The notes beneath the pieces were generated by a model. That model saw nothing but the letters and a program-made list of their open reading frames with translations, was not told the DNA's origin and searched no databases. A program made the position numbers and the translations under genes. A stretch of DNA of 64,000 nucleotides from Pocillopora verrucosa. Its lineage: Eukaryota > Cnidaria > Anthozoa > Scleractinia > Pocilloporidae. Below, piece by piece: positions 36,246-48,349 of the stretch; the stretch's first letter is position 1; every line of letters begins with the position of its first letter. The stretch is taken from positions 11,076,233 through 11,140,232 of the forward strand of contig NC_089320.1 in the NCBI RefSeq assembly GCF_036669915.1, in the 5' to 3' direction.

Positions 36246-38617
36246 AAGCTTATCGTTGTAGGTGTTCTTAACCCTTTCATAACCTGCTGCCTCCAGGAAC
36301 TGAATCCTGTTTTTCTTCAGAAACAGTTGTTTGAGGGCATCAACCCCTTTGTGATTTGTGGATCTGAAGAAATCTTTAGAAGCTCTATTATTGTATTTTT
36401 CCAAGCCTTGCTGTGTGTACTATGCTATGTTCTGATAAAGTGACAGGAACTCAGGAACATGATAACATAGTGCATGCATGTAGGGAGTGACATCTTTTGC
36501 TGGGTAAACTTTGAGAAAGTGCTCAAACCATGATTTGATATTTCTTTGCAGTTCAAGAATACCTTCTTCAGATGTAAAATCTAGCTTCAAATCACTAGTT
36601 ATGTCCATAAATTTAGCCCAGATCACTTGTATGTCTTTGTTTTGACTGCAATGAGGAACAAGCATAGGTCGGAATGTTTGTATTCTGAAAGAGTTTCGAC
36701 TTTTCTGGTCCAGTAAGATCTCTATATTCCAGCTTTTTGCTCTCTTTGTTGATTCTAAAATTAAAAGTGATTCCCATACTTTTGATAAATTCTTCATAAC
36801 ATGTCATGTGTTTATATTTATCCCTTGGGAATCCATCAGAGGTTTTTTTTTTTCTCAATAGCATCACTTCTTCTCAGCTCTCTTATGAACAAGTCAATCA
36901 AAACATCTGAAATCCTCAGAAAAAGATGTAATGTATCTATGATGACATGGTCCATAGGTATAAAATCAAATAATGGTTGTGCCTTACAGTTGAATTTCTT
37001 TTCAGTGGAAAACCTTGCTATTTCGGCAACAGTTCTAGCACCAAATTTTGGGTCATTAATTGACCATGTTTTGCTTGTGTCCCACCGTTGCTCCCTGGGA
37101 CACTTGCACCACACACAAGCATAATCCTCATTTGCCCTGCCTAAACCACATACCAGTGCTAAAAATTTCAAATCTACACCTAAAAAGTATTCAATTTTAT
37201 ATGTGCAATTATTTGCACTTATCTCCTTTAAGTTTGACATTTCCATTTGAAGGTCTGCTAGGCTGTCTCTCAGATTATGATATGTCTCTGTAGTTTTTAT
37301 AACAGCAAGTACATAATTTCCCTTCTCAGCCATTGCCACATCCTTTTCATTGAGAATAGTAAATGTGAAGTTGACAACTGTAAGCCGCTTTCCAATATTT
37401 GTACCATCACCGCTAAGCTTGATCTTAATAGCTTCTCCATCATTGATTTCTCCATTCTTCTGAAGCCTAACAATGTGCTCTTGCAAACTTTCTGCAAATC
37501 CTAACTGAACACCTTCAGCATCTCCTGGTGTTGGTTTCAAGTTCCATTTACTGTTTAGCTCATTAATTCGCTTCTAGATAGAATATGTATTGGGGAGACC
37601 ATTAGCCTTAATGGCAATTTCATGCCAGGCCTCATATTTATGTTATCAATGTCATCATTATCAAGGGCCTTTGGGTCAGACTCTGTAAATGGTAGCTCTC
37701 CCTCTCCAACAAGATTGAAAGTTTCATATTGATTAGTCTCAGTGTTGAGGACTTCAATTTTGGTTGCAACAAAATTGTACAGCCCAAGAAAAGAGAGTGT
37801 AGTTTGGCACTCGTCCTTCAGTTGGTTTTTAATTCTCTTTTGATGGTGCTTAGAATAGTCATTAAACTTCTTCTTAGCAGGGCCTCTACCTTTTTTCCCA
37901 TTTTTAATCACTTTTTTGGCCAATTGAATAAATTTTTTCTTGTAGAAGGCCCCTTTCTTCTCAGCTTTCTTGAGAGCTTCTCGGGCTTTTTCATCCACTC
38001 GCAATCGCTTTGCCTTCTCCTGTACCAACGATTCTTCTAATTTTCTTTTTTTCTCCCCTTAACTGGCTGTTCTCATCTTTAAGCTGATGCACATCAACCT
38101 CGTTGTAATACACCTTAAATCGATACCGAGGGCCCGCTTCCAAATTGCTAAGAAGTGCATTTAATTGCCTTCCGCCACGATTACTAGCTTTCTTGACAGC
38201 TTTCTGAAGGCTGAATATTTTCTTTCTGAAGACTTCTGAAATGCGGTTATTGATTATTACACCTCGTATACCTGATTGCTCAAACACTTTGTTTACGATT
38301 GTTGAAAGGACCGACTCATGGTTTTCTCCGTCTTCGTCTTTACATTGCTTTGAAATAGTATAGATTAGTAAGCTGAAACGAAAAATTAATCGGGGAAGTT
38401 TACGAAAAATACAGCCAACAAGCTTAGAAAAGGCATTTATTTAGACTTCATACTGCGACAAACTTCACAAATCTTACTTGTTTATCTTGTAAATAAACGA
38501 TGGCAGATTAATTCCCGAAGCGCTTTCTGAGTTTCCCGATCCCTCTCCTACTGCTTTCACGCTTACAAAACAGGAAAAAATCAAAAGGAGGAAGATACAG
38601 CTGTTTTGAAACGCCAT
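36162..38617 (-). pseudogene. decayed transposase-like gene with a signal-peptide-like first exon
   Basis: One long minus-strand protein spreads over several frames. It starts with a lysine-rich coiled region (38,287-37,900), then ELNSKWNLKPTPGDAEG, IKIKLSGDGTNIGKRL, IEYFLGVDLKFLALVCGLG, CVWCKCPREQRW and DHVIIDTLHLFLRISDVLID (37,560-36,860). It ends with LTGPEKSKLFQ, KDVTPYMHALCYHVPEF and KDFFRSTNHKG (36,800-36,200). I recall this as an uncharacterised protein family repeated in cnidarian genomes. Breaks near 38,040, 37,640, 37,570 (TAG), 36,850, 36,700 and 36,425 inactivate it, some at A/T runs. Upstream, an exon 38,617-38,478 starts MAFQNSCIFLLLIFSCFVSV and ends at GTAAGA. It can be joined in frame to an acceptor at 38,373 (TTTCAG). 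Whether that exon truly belongs is uncertain. Confidence 0.55.
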
Positions 38618-40174
38618 TTGACGAGGGTAAATCTGCTTTTTGTTCGACACTTTACATATCAAAACAAAGGAAATTTGTTACTCTTTTTGATTCTGGCGGT
38701 ACATTTTTAATTTGCGCCTACGTAAAAGAGATATCGTTTGAGACCCTTCGCTTGGTTGTGTTTTGATCAAAAACGCCTTGTTAATTTCACGCAACCGCTC
38801 GGAGAAAAGGTAAAAATGACGGGGGAAAAACTTTACCTTCAAGTTAGAAAATTAGCGAAATAGAAAGCCAAAATATTATAGTTTAAAATTTCAGAGGTAC
38901 ATTGAGTGCTTTTTCCGTAGAGAATTCGCACGATGGTAAAATATTCGAAAATTACACTCGATTTGAGTGGGGCGTTGAATTGGGCGTGGTCGCTATATTC
39001 ATGTTAAGACTATTTGTACCCCATGAGTTTGATATGTTTCTCTAAAACACCAAGCACTGAAAATTTATGAGCAAAATTTGTCTCATGAAGCAAAATATGC
39101 TTAAAAATGAATAATTCACTCGCGGTGAAGAGTTTTAAAAGGTTACTTAGGTTCGGAATGTTTCTAAGAAAGTGACTCAACCGTAAATTAAATCTTATAG
39201 GCTTACTTTAGAAACTATCTTTGTGCTTTTTTAGGGACAACCTCATTTAAGAAATGCGGGTTTGTCTCAACGATTTTGTTCTCGGTCTAAGAATCATGCA
39301 TTATTGATTGTTAAACATTAAATGAATAAAGTAGTTAAGCTATTTATGTCCTATATCAGACCAATAATTAACGATCATTCGTCGAGGCGAAGTGAATATT
39401 GTTAAATAATCCCCGAGAGGGAGTCGATTCAACAATATTCACTGAGGCTCAGGTTAATAATTGTTTTAGTGTAATTGCTCAAGTGCTTTCGCTTTCTGTT
39501 GAAAATTGTGTTATTGTTGAAACCATTCTGTTACAATTGTTTTTATAACATAGCGCTCGCGCAAGGTTATTCAGGGAGGAGCAAGGAGCTACCAGGGTAA
39601 AAATCCTTATGTACTGCACGGCTTTGCATCCATCACATGACGTGTACAATTTCACTTCGGCTGAAATTTTCCGTTGATCTTAGCGCGGTTTCAAAACTTT
39701 CAAGATTTTTTTTCCCGCTCTATTCCCATTTTGACAGACCTTCTGGAGCTCAAAAAGGAAACCAATGAACATGTGGTTCTTCCAAGCGACAAAGTTAGTT
39801 TTGGAGTTGACGATGTTTTATTCCCAAACGCTATGTGAATTATGGCTGAAAACAAAGCTAAGCTTTCTGACTTCAACTGAGGCTTGGCGACGTAGGATAA
39901 TCTTCATAAACCGGAGAGAATATATATTTCAGTAGTGTCTTGCAGAAGAACGCTATTAAAAATCCGGCCAGCAGGTCTCGACCCTTTAGAGTTCAGCACG
40001 TTATGACAACGCCTCTCAATACAGGGAAACTATGCACGCCAAGATTACTAGTTCTACGATGACCGGGCGATTTCAAAAAGATTGTTTCTAATAGGAACTG
40101 ATCCTCTTAATCGATTCATATAAGTACTTTCCAGCTATAAAATTAATTAAGAATTGCAATATTTATGGGATTCC
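38618..40174. other. no gene; contains a MITE-like inverted repeat
   Basis: Around 39,362-39,475 two arms (AAGTGAATATTGTT and AACAATATTCACT with AATAATT outside) face each other across about 20 bp, as in a small MITE. A related-looking segment is at 24,600-24,690. Nothing else recognised. Confidence 0.45.
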
Positions 40175-41216
40175 TTATGGATGATGTGGTGGTGCATATT
40201 CTTCAACTTCTTGACCAAAGTCTGGAGTCTGGGTCAGGATGAACTGAGATTCTGTTTTCTCAGACGGTCTAACGGCTTCCAAACTGTGACTGTAACCGTA
40301 TGAAAAGTACACCAACAAACCTGGAATGAACAATAACAACTTTTTACACTGGAACGTTTGCAACCATGACAAATATACACCAAGAAAAAAACAGGAAACT
40401 AATCCGAAAAAAAAAAAAAAAAAAAAAAAGAGAAGTTGGTCGACAGATCAAGAAACTCAACTTTTCATGTGGGCAAAATTTATGCCAGAGTGCTATGCCA
40501 GAGAAAAGGCGCCCTGGGGACGAGGTTGCCTCATCTTCTACTCGACCCAGTCCTCGAAGCTAACATTCAAATATTTCATACCAATTTTCCATTACTTACC
40601 AAGACACATCCAAATGCTAAACCTTATATACGTCCAATGATTCAGCGTCACCAAAAGCAAAGTATTGACAAATATCGTAAGGGCAGGAATGAACGGGACT
40701 CCTGGAACCATGAAAGGGAATGTGGCAGAATTTCTAGGCTGCCTGATGATCAACGTCAAAGATGAGACGATCATTAAACCGAAGATACAGGAAAGAATGA
40801 TTGCCCAGACCTCCCCCGAGCTCAGATATGACTGTGTCTGAGTAAGGCAGATATTTAGGGCCATTATGGATACAGTCAGCAAGAATGCACCAACACGTGC
40901 ATGGAAGCTTGTCGTACTGTCTGGTTCTGTTGTTACATTTGACGACTCCTCATCGTTGCTTTCGACTCGTTGGTAGGTAACCTCGTGACTAGCACCATCT
41001 TTGTCCTCAGTCTCGCCAGGACGGCAGCAGACCGACTGAAGCCATTTTCGGGTCCTTTCTTTGGTTCTGTCGTCGTCATATTTGACGGTTTGTACTCCAG
41101 GAGTGTAACGCGTCACCAACACAGCAATAGCTACCATGGTGTACGACATTATGGTACCGATAGACAACAACTCCACCTAAAAATACATGTGAAAATGACA
41201 TACCAAGAGTGAGGTG

Positions 41217-41255
<39 letters not shown>

Positions 41256-43225
41256 CCATGGATCGAGACGAGGTCGAGTCTATAGAAACACGAAAAAGGA
41301 ACTAGCCTAATGTCCAGTCACCTTGACCGAACAAGCTTGGTCAACAAAGGATTAATTGTATCTATATATCGAAAGTATCTCGCTTTGTTTTAATAAAAGA
41401 TTTAATAATGAGAGCCGGGAGAGAGAGCTTATTGTGTTTGCAGCAAAATAAACCCTCAAGAGTCGTTTATGTTTTCTTTGGTTTGACAGTCTTTTGCCTC
41501 TTTTTGCGACTCTATCGCCGCTATTGTCCACAAATTACGAACTTTGTAAGTCTGCTCCATGCGACGTTTTTTAGCGCAGGATCGAGGCAGGCAATCCCAA
41601 GTAGGCAAGATGGGTCCATGATGCCCAGTTGGGTTGCCAATCAGAACACAGGATTTGCTTCATATTGCTCACGAACGATGCCAGCGATATGATACAGAAA
41701 GATATTTTAAGAATTAAAATTTCCCTCAGTATCCTTCTTAATAAATGTCGAACGTTCTCTCTGGAACCACAACGCGTTCAAATGGAAACCGTGTTTTTTT
41801 ACGTTTTCCATTTTTTAGGTGTTCGTTCTAAGCTACGATTGGCGTTAAAAAGAGAATTTTTGTCGCTGCTAATGCTAAAAAAAGTTACTATACGGAGAAT
41901 AATTCAAATTCAGTCCAAAATTCCATTCTAGGGAATACACCCACTTCTACTAAATTACCTGTTATGTTAATAGTAACATACTTCGACAGCTTCGCTAGTG
42001 AATCATGTTTAGACAGCTCTCGCGAGACTCGAATTTGCTTTTAGTTAAAAAATTCAAAGAAATTAATTCCAATTAAGAAACTAACCAGTTGCTTTACGTC
42101 AAGAAGTAAAGCAAGGATTGCAGCTAAACTTCCTTCAACCAAAACCGCACGAACTGGAACCTTTGTCTTCTCGTGCACATGCGCAAACCAGTTGAATAAC
42201 AATCCGTCAGACGCCATGGAGTATGCAATACGTGGGCCTGCGAATGAGTTGGCCACCAGGGAGCTCATTGTTGCACAGAGCCCACCTATTGCCACCACGT
42301 ATTTGGCGCCGCTCAACCCACGTTGAACAAAAACCTCAGCCAGAGGAGCAAAGTGGCTCAGTTTATGATAAGGTATCATTAATGTAAGCACCGTTGCGAC
42401 TCCAAAATACGCCAAGAAACTTATCACAAGAGTAAGAATGGTAGAGAAGGGTAACGAATGCTTGGGATTGATAGCTTCTTCTCCCGCCGATCCTATGACG
42501 TCAAATCCAACGAAGGCGAAAAAGCAGCTTGCCCCAGCTGCTAGAGTACCTCGAAACCCGTACGGGGCAAATTTTGGTTTCCAGTTCTCCCCATCGGCGA
42601 AGTAAAATCCAATAACGATAATAAACAAGATGACGGCTAAGTTTACGAAGGTTACGATTTTATTCGCAAGAGATGATTTTTGTGCTCCCAGCGAGACAAT
42701 AAAAGAAGCCGCCAAGGCCAGTGTGAATGCCAAGAAGTCAGGAAAGCTTCCAAGGCCAGAAACGTTCCATGTGGCTATATCGTTCATAAAGAACTTGAAT
42801 ATATAACCCTGAGCAAATGAGTTGATATACTCGCTGCAGGCGCGCGCCAGGCTTGCAGCAGCGATGACATATTCTAGAATCATGTTCCAACCGACAACGA
42901 ACGCCCAAAACTCTCCAACAGTCGCATACGAGTACATGTATGCGGAGCCGGCCTTGGGAATACGGCATCCAAACTCCGCGTAACAAATCCCAGACAAAGC
43001 GGCAGCAACAGCAGCAATAAAAAATGAGATAATAACAGCGGGCCCAGCGATGTCACGTGCTAATTCCCCTGTGACCACGTACAGGCCAGCACCTAACACA
43101 CAGCCCACACCTAAAAAAGTGAGATCTGAGGTTGTAAGGCATCTTTTAAGGCGGCTCTCCGATAGCCAGTCTTCTGTAGGCTTTATACGTGTTAAGTTGT
43201 CACGCACTTTGGAGCAGCTGTTCAT
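40175..43225 (-). CDS. SLC7A-type cationic amino acid transporter, copy 2 (complete, 3 exons)
   Basis: Exon 1 is 43,225-42,086, exon 2 is 41,176-40,600 and exon 3 is 40,320-40,175. The donors are CTG|GTTAGT and CTTG|GTAAGT; the acceptors are TTTTTAG and TTCCAG. The joins read DVKQL|VELLSIGT (phase 0) and IWMCL|GLLVYF (phase 1). The result is about 620 residues, the usual size of CAT carriers (SLC7A1-4), with about 14 hydrophobic segments. Segment 1 holds GAGLYVVTG and another holds VGWNMILEY, with a glutamate in the position important in mammalian CATs. A hydrophilic loop (residues about 400-460) divides the two halves. It should import arginine, lysine or ornithine across the plasma membrane; an SLC7A4-like orphan role is possible. 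I start at the ATG at 43,225 because the frame upstream has no ATG. No frameshift is seen. Confidence 0.92.
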
Positions 43226-44010
43226 CGCTGTCAAAATAAAAAAAAAGTTGTTTTTATCTAACGGTTACTTTCGATTCATTAGTTCGAGTGTGTGTTTTTT
43301 TCATTCAGTATTAATATTTTTTTAATTCACCAGTTACGGACTTCCAGCGATAAGAGGAAAAGATAGAGATGGAAAGGATGAATTCCACGTTCTTTTACTT
43401 TTTCGCTTGCTTTAATTTCCTCGCTTGATTAGGGAAGGAAAGGAAATTGCCTACGACACAGAAATTTATGAGATTTTCTGTTGCTTTCCTTATCTATCAT
43501 TTATTAATGTATTTTGGTATTCATGCATAATAACACAGCTTCCCATTGTCGAGGTGTCTGTCGGTTTTAAAAGAAGCGGTGAAAAGTCGAGTGTTCTTTT
43601 CTAGCTATGGTGCGTGCCACACAATTTGCCTCAGTAACCTTTAGTTAAATAAAAAAAAGCTTAAAGCAAAGGCTAACTAGTCGGTTTAGGTCAAAGCACA
43701 GCCTTGCGTCATTTTCTGTGCTAAAGTAATCTTGAAAACAAAGGGCAAGTTTGAAAGAGCTAAGCTTCACTAGAATAACCAAGTAAGGCAGAGGTGTTCG
43801 ACTTCTAAAATGAAATTAATAAATTATTTGATGCTGGCGATGAAATTTTGAACCAGCTACGAGGATATGCGCGGCTTGCGTGTTATTGAGCAACAGGGCT
43901 TTCGTATATCGTATAAAAGTCTGTATATCAGTCCGTCAGGGAAAAAAACGAAAGAAACAACGAAATAAATAAAATGAAGACAACATAATTGATTGAGTGA
44001 GCCTGTGTAC
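43226..44010. other. upstream flank of transporter copy 2, duplicated at 550-1,322
   Basis: Non-coding and clearly homologous to the copy-1 flank. It should hold the transcription start, but I see no decisive promoter motif. Confidence 0.6.
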
Positions 44011-45166
44011 AGTATGTGGTATTTAGTTATTGAATGCAAACAGACATATTGGTATAGCCAAAACGCAACCAAATAAAAAAAGCAGTAAATTAGGAATGGT
44101 TGAGTGTAAAGCGACACTGATTAGCTAAGTCACCCTTAAGCATTGTTTTGTAATTTACTAGAAGATAAATATTGATGAGCGAATGGGAAGAAAATTTTTT
44201 TCCATACTTGTGACCCAAGAATCGATTTTCGTTATCTGCAGACGATTACTCAGTTTAGAAGAAAACTGATACTAAAAAAAAAATACCCACAGCTTTCAAC
44301 CAAAATGCCTAGTCAGCCTTGTCAACGTTTCCATGATTTCTAATGCAGATGCTCATAGTTAATTTTTCTTTTCTTAGACTTCGGCAGTAAGGAGGGTTAA
44401 GACACTAAACGTACCTTCTCTCAGTAAAAGAGATCCTCCGTCAAGTTATTAAAAAGCGACCGTTAACGTTTGGATAAAGCGAGCTGAAGTTCACTGAAAG
44501 TCCGCCCGTTCTAGTCCCGCTATTGGGATCACGTAGTAGTGTCTTTATTGGTCAGTTTACACCATAATTAGCAAAAGCGGGAGGTATATCATTAAACACA
44601 GAATACATTATCGTGTGTAGCGAAGCATTTAAGTGCCTATGACACGAAAATTGTTTTGGGTAAATATTCAGCTTATCATAAGTACAAACCAATTCCGAAA
44701 GAAGAAAAATTTCAAAAAACTTAAAACTCGGTTTCTTCGGGCCCTAAAGTGCTCTTATTTTATCTTTTTAAATGTTTCCCGTGGACTGGTAACGAATTAG
44801 CGGGTGATGACGTAAATACTGTGAAAATTCTCCGTTGACACCTACAAATCTCTCACAAATCTTGTAATTTTGTATAGTCAGCGTTGAAATGCTCTCGAAA
44901 TAATGTCCGATAGCGATGCATAGCTGCCTTCAGCAAGCTCTACCGAGAGTTGTGATACGTCGTACTCAACTAGTAGATAAGAAATGGAAGTTGCGAGTAC
45001 AGTTCAGCCCTACGAACGAGAACCGCGTGCATCAAACTGTGGTGTTTAAGTCAGGATTAGAACAAAAACTTCGCGTTACTGAATGTTTAGTTTGTTGCGT
45101 TTGTGTTTTGTTTTTTATGGCGAAATCGGTAAAATTTCCGCACAGCCCCATACTACATTATGCATT

Positions 45167-45473
45167 CAGTTCTTGGATAGAGAAAACCAGGACAAAGACA
45201 ATACATTGCCATCGGGAAAACATTTTTCTTTTTCAATAATATGGACCTGTGCGGAAATTTCACTGCGAAATCTATCATGGTTAAGAATGGGTAGCTGTGT
45301 TCGTTTCTGTTGCCATAACAATTTATTCCTTCGCACTATGTGCGGCGAAGGTTCCCCTCGGTCAATGCTTTGGAGGGTAAAATTTGCGCACAGCCCCATA
45401 CTATTGTTAAACAAATCTGTTTTCCCAATGGCAATGTATTGTTTTTGTCGTTTTTTGCTCTATCCAAGAACTG
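45167..45473. repeat. inverted repeat within copy-2-specific insertion
   Basis: 45,167-45,222 (from CAGTTCTTGGATAGAG) and 45,418-45,473 are imperfect reverse complements. The phrase GGTAAAATTT(C/G)CGCACAGCC also occurs directly repeated at 45,129 and 45,375. It looks like a small transposon that has inserted in itself or been rearranged. Confidence 0.6.
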
Positions 45474-45610
45474 GAGACACTTTTTGGCAGCCAAATCGTA
45501 ATTTCAGTGCACAAAAGAATGGTCAAGATGAACTCACTAGGCGTCAAGGTCGATTATTTCTAATTTTAAAAACAGGTATCAACCAGAAAATGCAAAACAA
45601 ATTTCGTGTC
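45465..45610 (+). repeat. dispersed repeat, second copy of 28,960-29,150
   Basis: Shares GGAGAC-ACTTTTT, ATGGTCAAGATGAACTCAC and TATCAACCAGAAAATGC with the earlier copy. Confidence 0.6.
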
Positions 45611-45649
45611 AGGGGCACTTTAAATAGACGCCGGACAACAATAACAATA

Positions 45650-46702
45650 CAATACAACCTAACACAAGAAACAAAAGAAGCACACAATGTAAGTCTAATT
45701 GACAAGAACTCTCTGCACGAAAAAAAGGAAACTTATCAAGAAGTGAAAAACACAGGCAAGGATGGAAGTGAGCTTGATCCGAGCGCCGATAGTACGAGGG
45801 ACAATGTTTTGTTAATGAACTAATCGAAACAGATGAAACCTGCTTTTCGCCTTTTGCTCCTCTTTGGTCTTATCAGTGATAATAAACCAAGCCTCCCTTT
45901 TCCAGGGCTGTCACTGAACAATGAGTTATGGATTGAGGGGGGAGGGAGGGAGAAAATGGTGCAATTATCGTATCCTGCTTAAAGTCAGTGTAATACAGTC
46001 AGAATTCCCCCAACTGCCACAACGGAGACAGAGAAAAGACAAAGAAAAGTGGCCATTAAGAGAGGTTTGGGTGTAAGATGATACAACACAATTTTTCAAA
46101 GGTTAGAATATTTATCTTTCACCGAGTGCTAAAAGGAGAAACGTGAACAAAACAAAACTAACAAGGTGCGGCAAGAGGTTAAAAACTTTTATAATCTCTT
46201 GGGTGCAGTGAGTCTGTTTGTTTTTTTCAGTATTGCAGACTTTTTTGCTGTAGTTGTATTAAACTGTCCAAGATAGCCTCCTCGAGGTTTTTGTCACACG
46301 TTTCTTTTACACCGTCGATTATGTAGTCGGTGTAAAGAGGTAATTCAGGCACTTGGGACTCAGATTGGTAGCCTTTGCAGAAGAAGGGTCCGTCAGTAGA
46401 GGTTGGATTCCAAAACAGTTGTTTTACCGGTGATTTTAATAACCTCTACTAATATTCTGAGATTTAAAAATAAGAAAGGCATCTAAACGAAATGGCGATG
46501 AAACCTAATAAAAACCACTGAGGCCTAAAAATTTAGGTTCTCTAATAAGAAAAAAAAAGAACATTAATTTTAGAAAAAATACTACTGAGCTCACATTGCG
46601 CTCACTTGTAAGAAATTCTACCAGCATACGAAAAGATCATTCGTGTCCCTGGGAAGAAATGTGATATATTCGACAACTGGAAACGTTTGAGTAATTCGGT
46701 TC
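45650..46702. other. duplicated non-coding segment of copy 2
   Basis: Aligns with 9,236-10,345 in copy 1 with substitutions and short indels. No gene seen. Confidence 0.6.
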
Positions 46703-47288
46703 AGCAAGATGCGTAGCTCTTATCTGTGACTGCGTTCTCCCCCAAAACCTCACGAGAGGAGACTTTGGACACAGTCTCTCTAGAAGCGGCCCGGTGCGTT
46801 TCGGGTCAAAAATCGATTTCTTTCAAACCTTGCCCAGGAATCTACCTTAGTCTAAAAGTAATCGAAACCATCTTGGCTTCAGCGCTCAAACGCAAGGTTT
46901 CAACAACACCGAATATCAAAAATGGCACAAATTGCCGAGCTCGTCTTTTCACAAAATTCTAGTTCTAGTTCTAGCAAGATGCGTAGTTCTTATCTGTGAC
47001 TGTGTTCTCCCCCAAAACCTCACGAGAGGAGACTTTGGACGCAGTGTCTCTACAAGCGGCTCGGTGCGTTTCGGGTCAAAAATCGATTTCTTTCAAACCT
47101 TACCCAGGAATCTACCTTAGTCTAAAAGTAATCGAAACCATCTTGGTTTTTGCAAATAAAGCAAAATAATCTTTTTCTGAGCGAAAATCGCTTCAGCGCT
47201 CAAACGCAAGGTTTTAACAACACCGGGTATCAAAAATGGCACAAATTGCCGAGCTCGTCTTTTCACAAAATTCTAGTTCGAGGGTTTC
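46703..47288. repeat. tandem duplication spanning host flank and left end of element A
   Basis: Unit 1 (46,703-46,972) and unit 2 (from 46,973) both start AGCAAGATGCGTAG. Each contains about 55 bp of host flank followed by about 215 bp of the left terminal repeat of element A. Unit 1 lacks about 48 bp that unit 2 and the right terminal repeat have. The duplication therefore happened after element A had inserted. Confidence 0.75.
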
Positions 47289-48349
47289 TTTTGCTTCGCA
47301 TATTTATATCAAACATATCAACCCTTTATTGGAACAAAGCACGTAAATTTTGTTTTTTTAACGGTTTTTTTCACTGCAAAGTATTTGTTTTGTTTGACGC
47401 CTACTTTGACGATACCGCCATGACCAAAAATATGCAACTTTTTATCTCGGCTCAGCGCAAAATTCCAACTTCTTCCCCAGGATATTTTTATTCAGACTGA
47501 CTAAAATAGGGTAGAAGAGCATGGAAATATAAAAACATGTGGTGGTTTCGGCGAAATTCTAGAATAGCCGGCCGACAAATTGCGTGCATTTTCGAAAATT
47601 CGACCTAACAATATGCACATGCAGCGGTCTAAAAAATAAACGAAACTTATACAGCCAACTAATGTTTGACGAGTGATTTGAGTCCATAAATGCTTTCTAA
47701 AGACTCACAATAGGATAAAACATCATTAAGTAAAGAAAATCTTCATCTTCATCAAAGAAATACAACCGCCGAGAGTTGACTCTTAGCTCTAGGCGATCTT
47801 TTGTTTTGTTTATCACTCAATTAATGAGGAAGGGGAAAAAACTTCAGAGGCAGGATAGCTATGACAAGATTCAAGTTTATTCAGAATATCTCATGTTGTT
47901 CATTTAGAAACTGCTTATCTTAAAAGCACTTAAAGCGCAGTCCTTTTAATTCGAAAATGTAACCTTTAATCTAAAAGAATTTCGCCTTGAGAACTTACTT
48001 AGTGAAAGGGCCCCTCTTTAGTGTTCATAAACTTTAAGTTCTCATAAAATCGTCAGAAAAAAGATATTTTTCGTTAAAAACTGGATTATTATCTCCCTGT
48101 AGATATAAAGAACGGTACAGAACTCTTCCTATATTCGTTAATTTTGTGTCACGCAATGCAACCTTGCGAAATTCAATTACAAATGGCGTCGATGGTTTTG
48201 AAGCACTTCACAAAATTTTAGACGAATTGGAAGAAGAGGGGGCGAACATGGAGTGGTGGCGAACAAGGAGTGGTGTGTGCAAACGCGCTCAAGGCTGAAA
48301 GAGGCTAAGTTTAACTTGAAGACGACTTGTCGAGATAACTGCAAAGCGG

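Larger units (their letters stand above)
44011..45649. other. duplicated non-coding segment followed by copy-2-specific sequence
   Basis: 44,011-44,635 aligns with 4,687-5,606. From about 44,636 to 45,649 the sequence is absent from copy 1 and includes the inverted repeat at 45,167-45,473. Frames here (for example 45,083-45,823, +) have no domain. Confidence 0.5.

Noticed and set aside
43226..43234. Transporter start 9 bases further upstream
   Set aside because: That codon is TTG; the first ATG in frame is at 43,225 and the same ATG is kept in copy 1.
45083..45823. 246-codon plus-strand frame
   Set aside because: It lies across repeat-derived sequence with inverted sub-repeats and shows no domain or codon pattern suggesting a gene.
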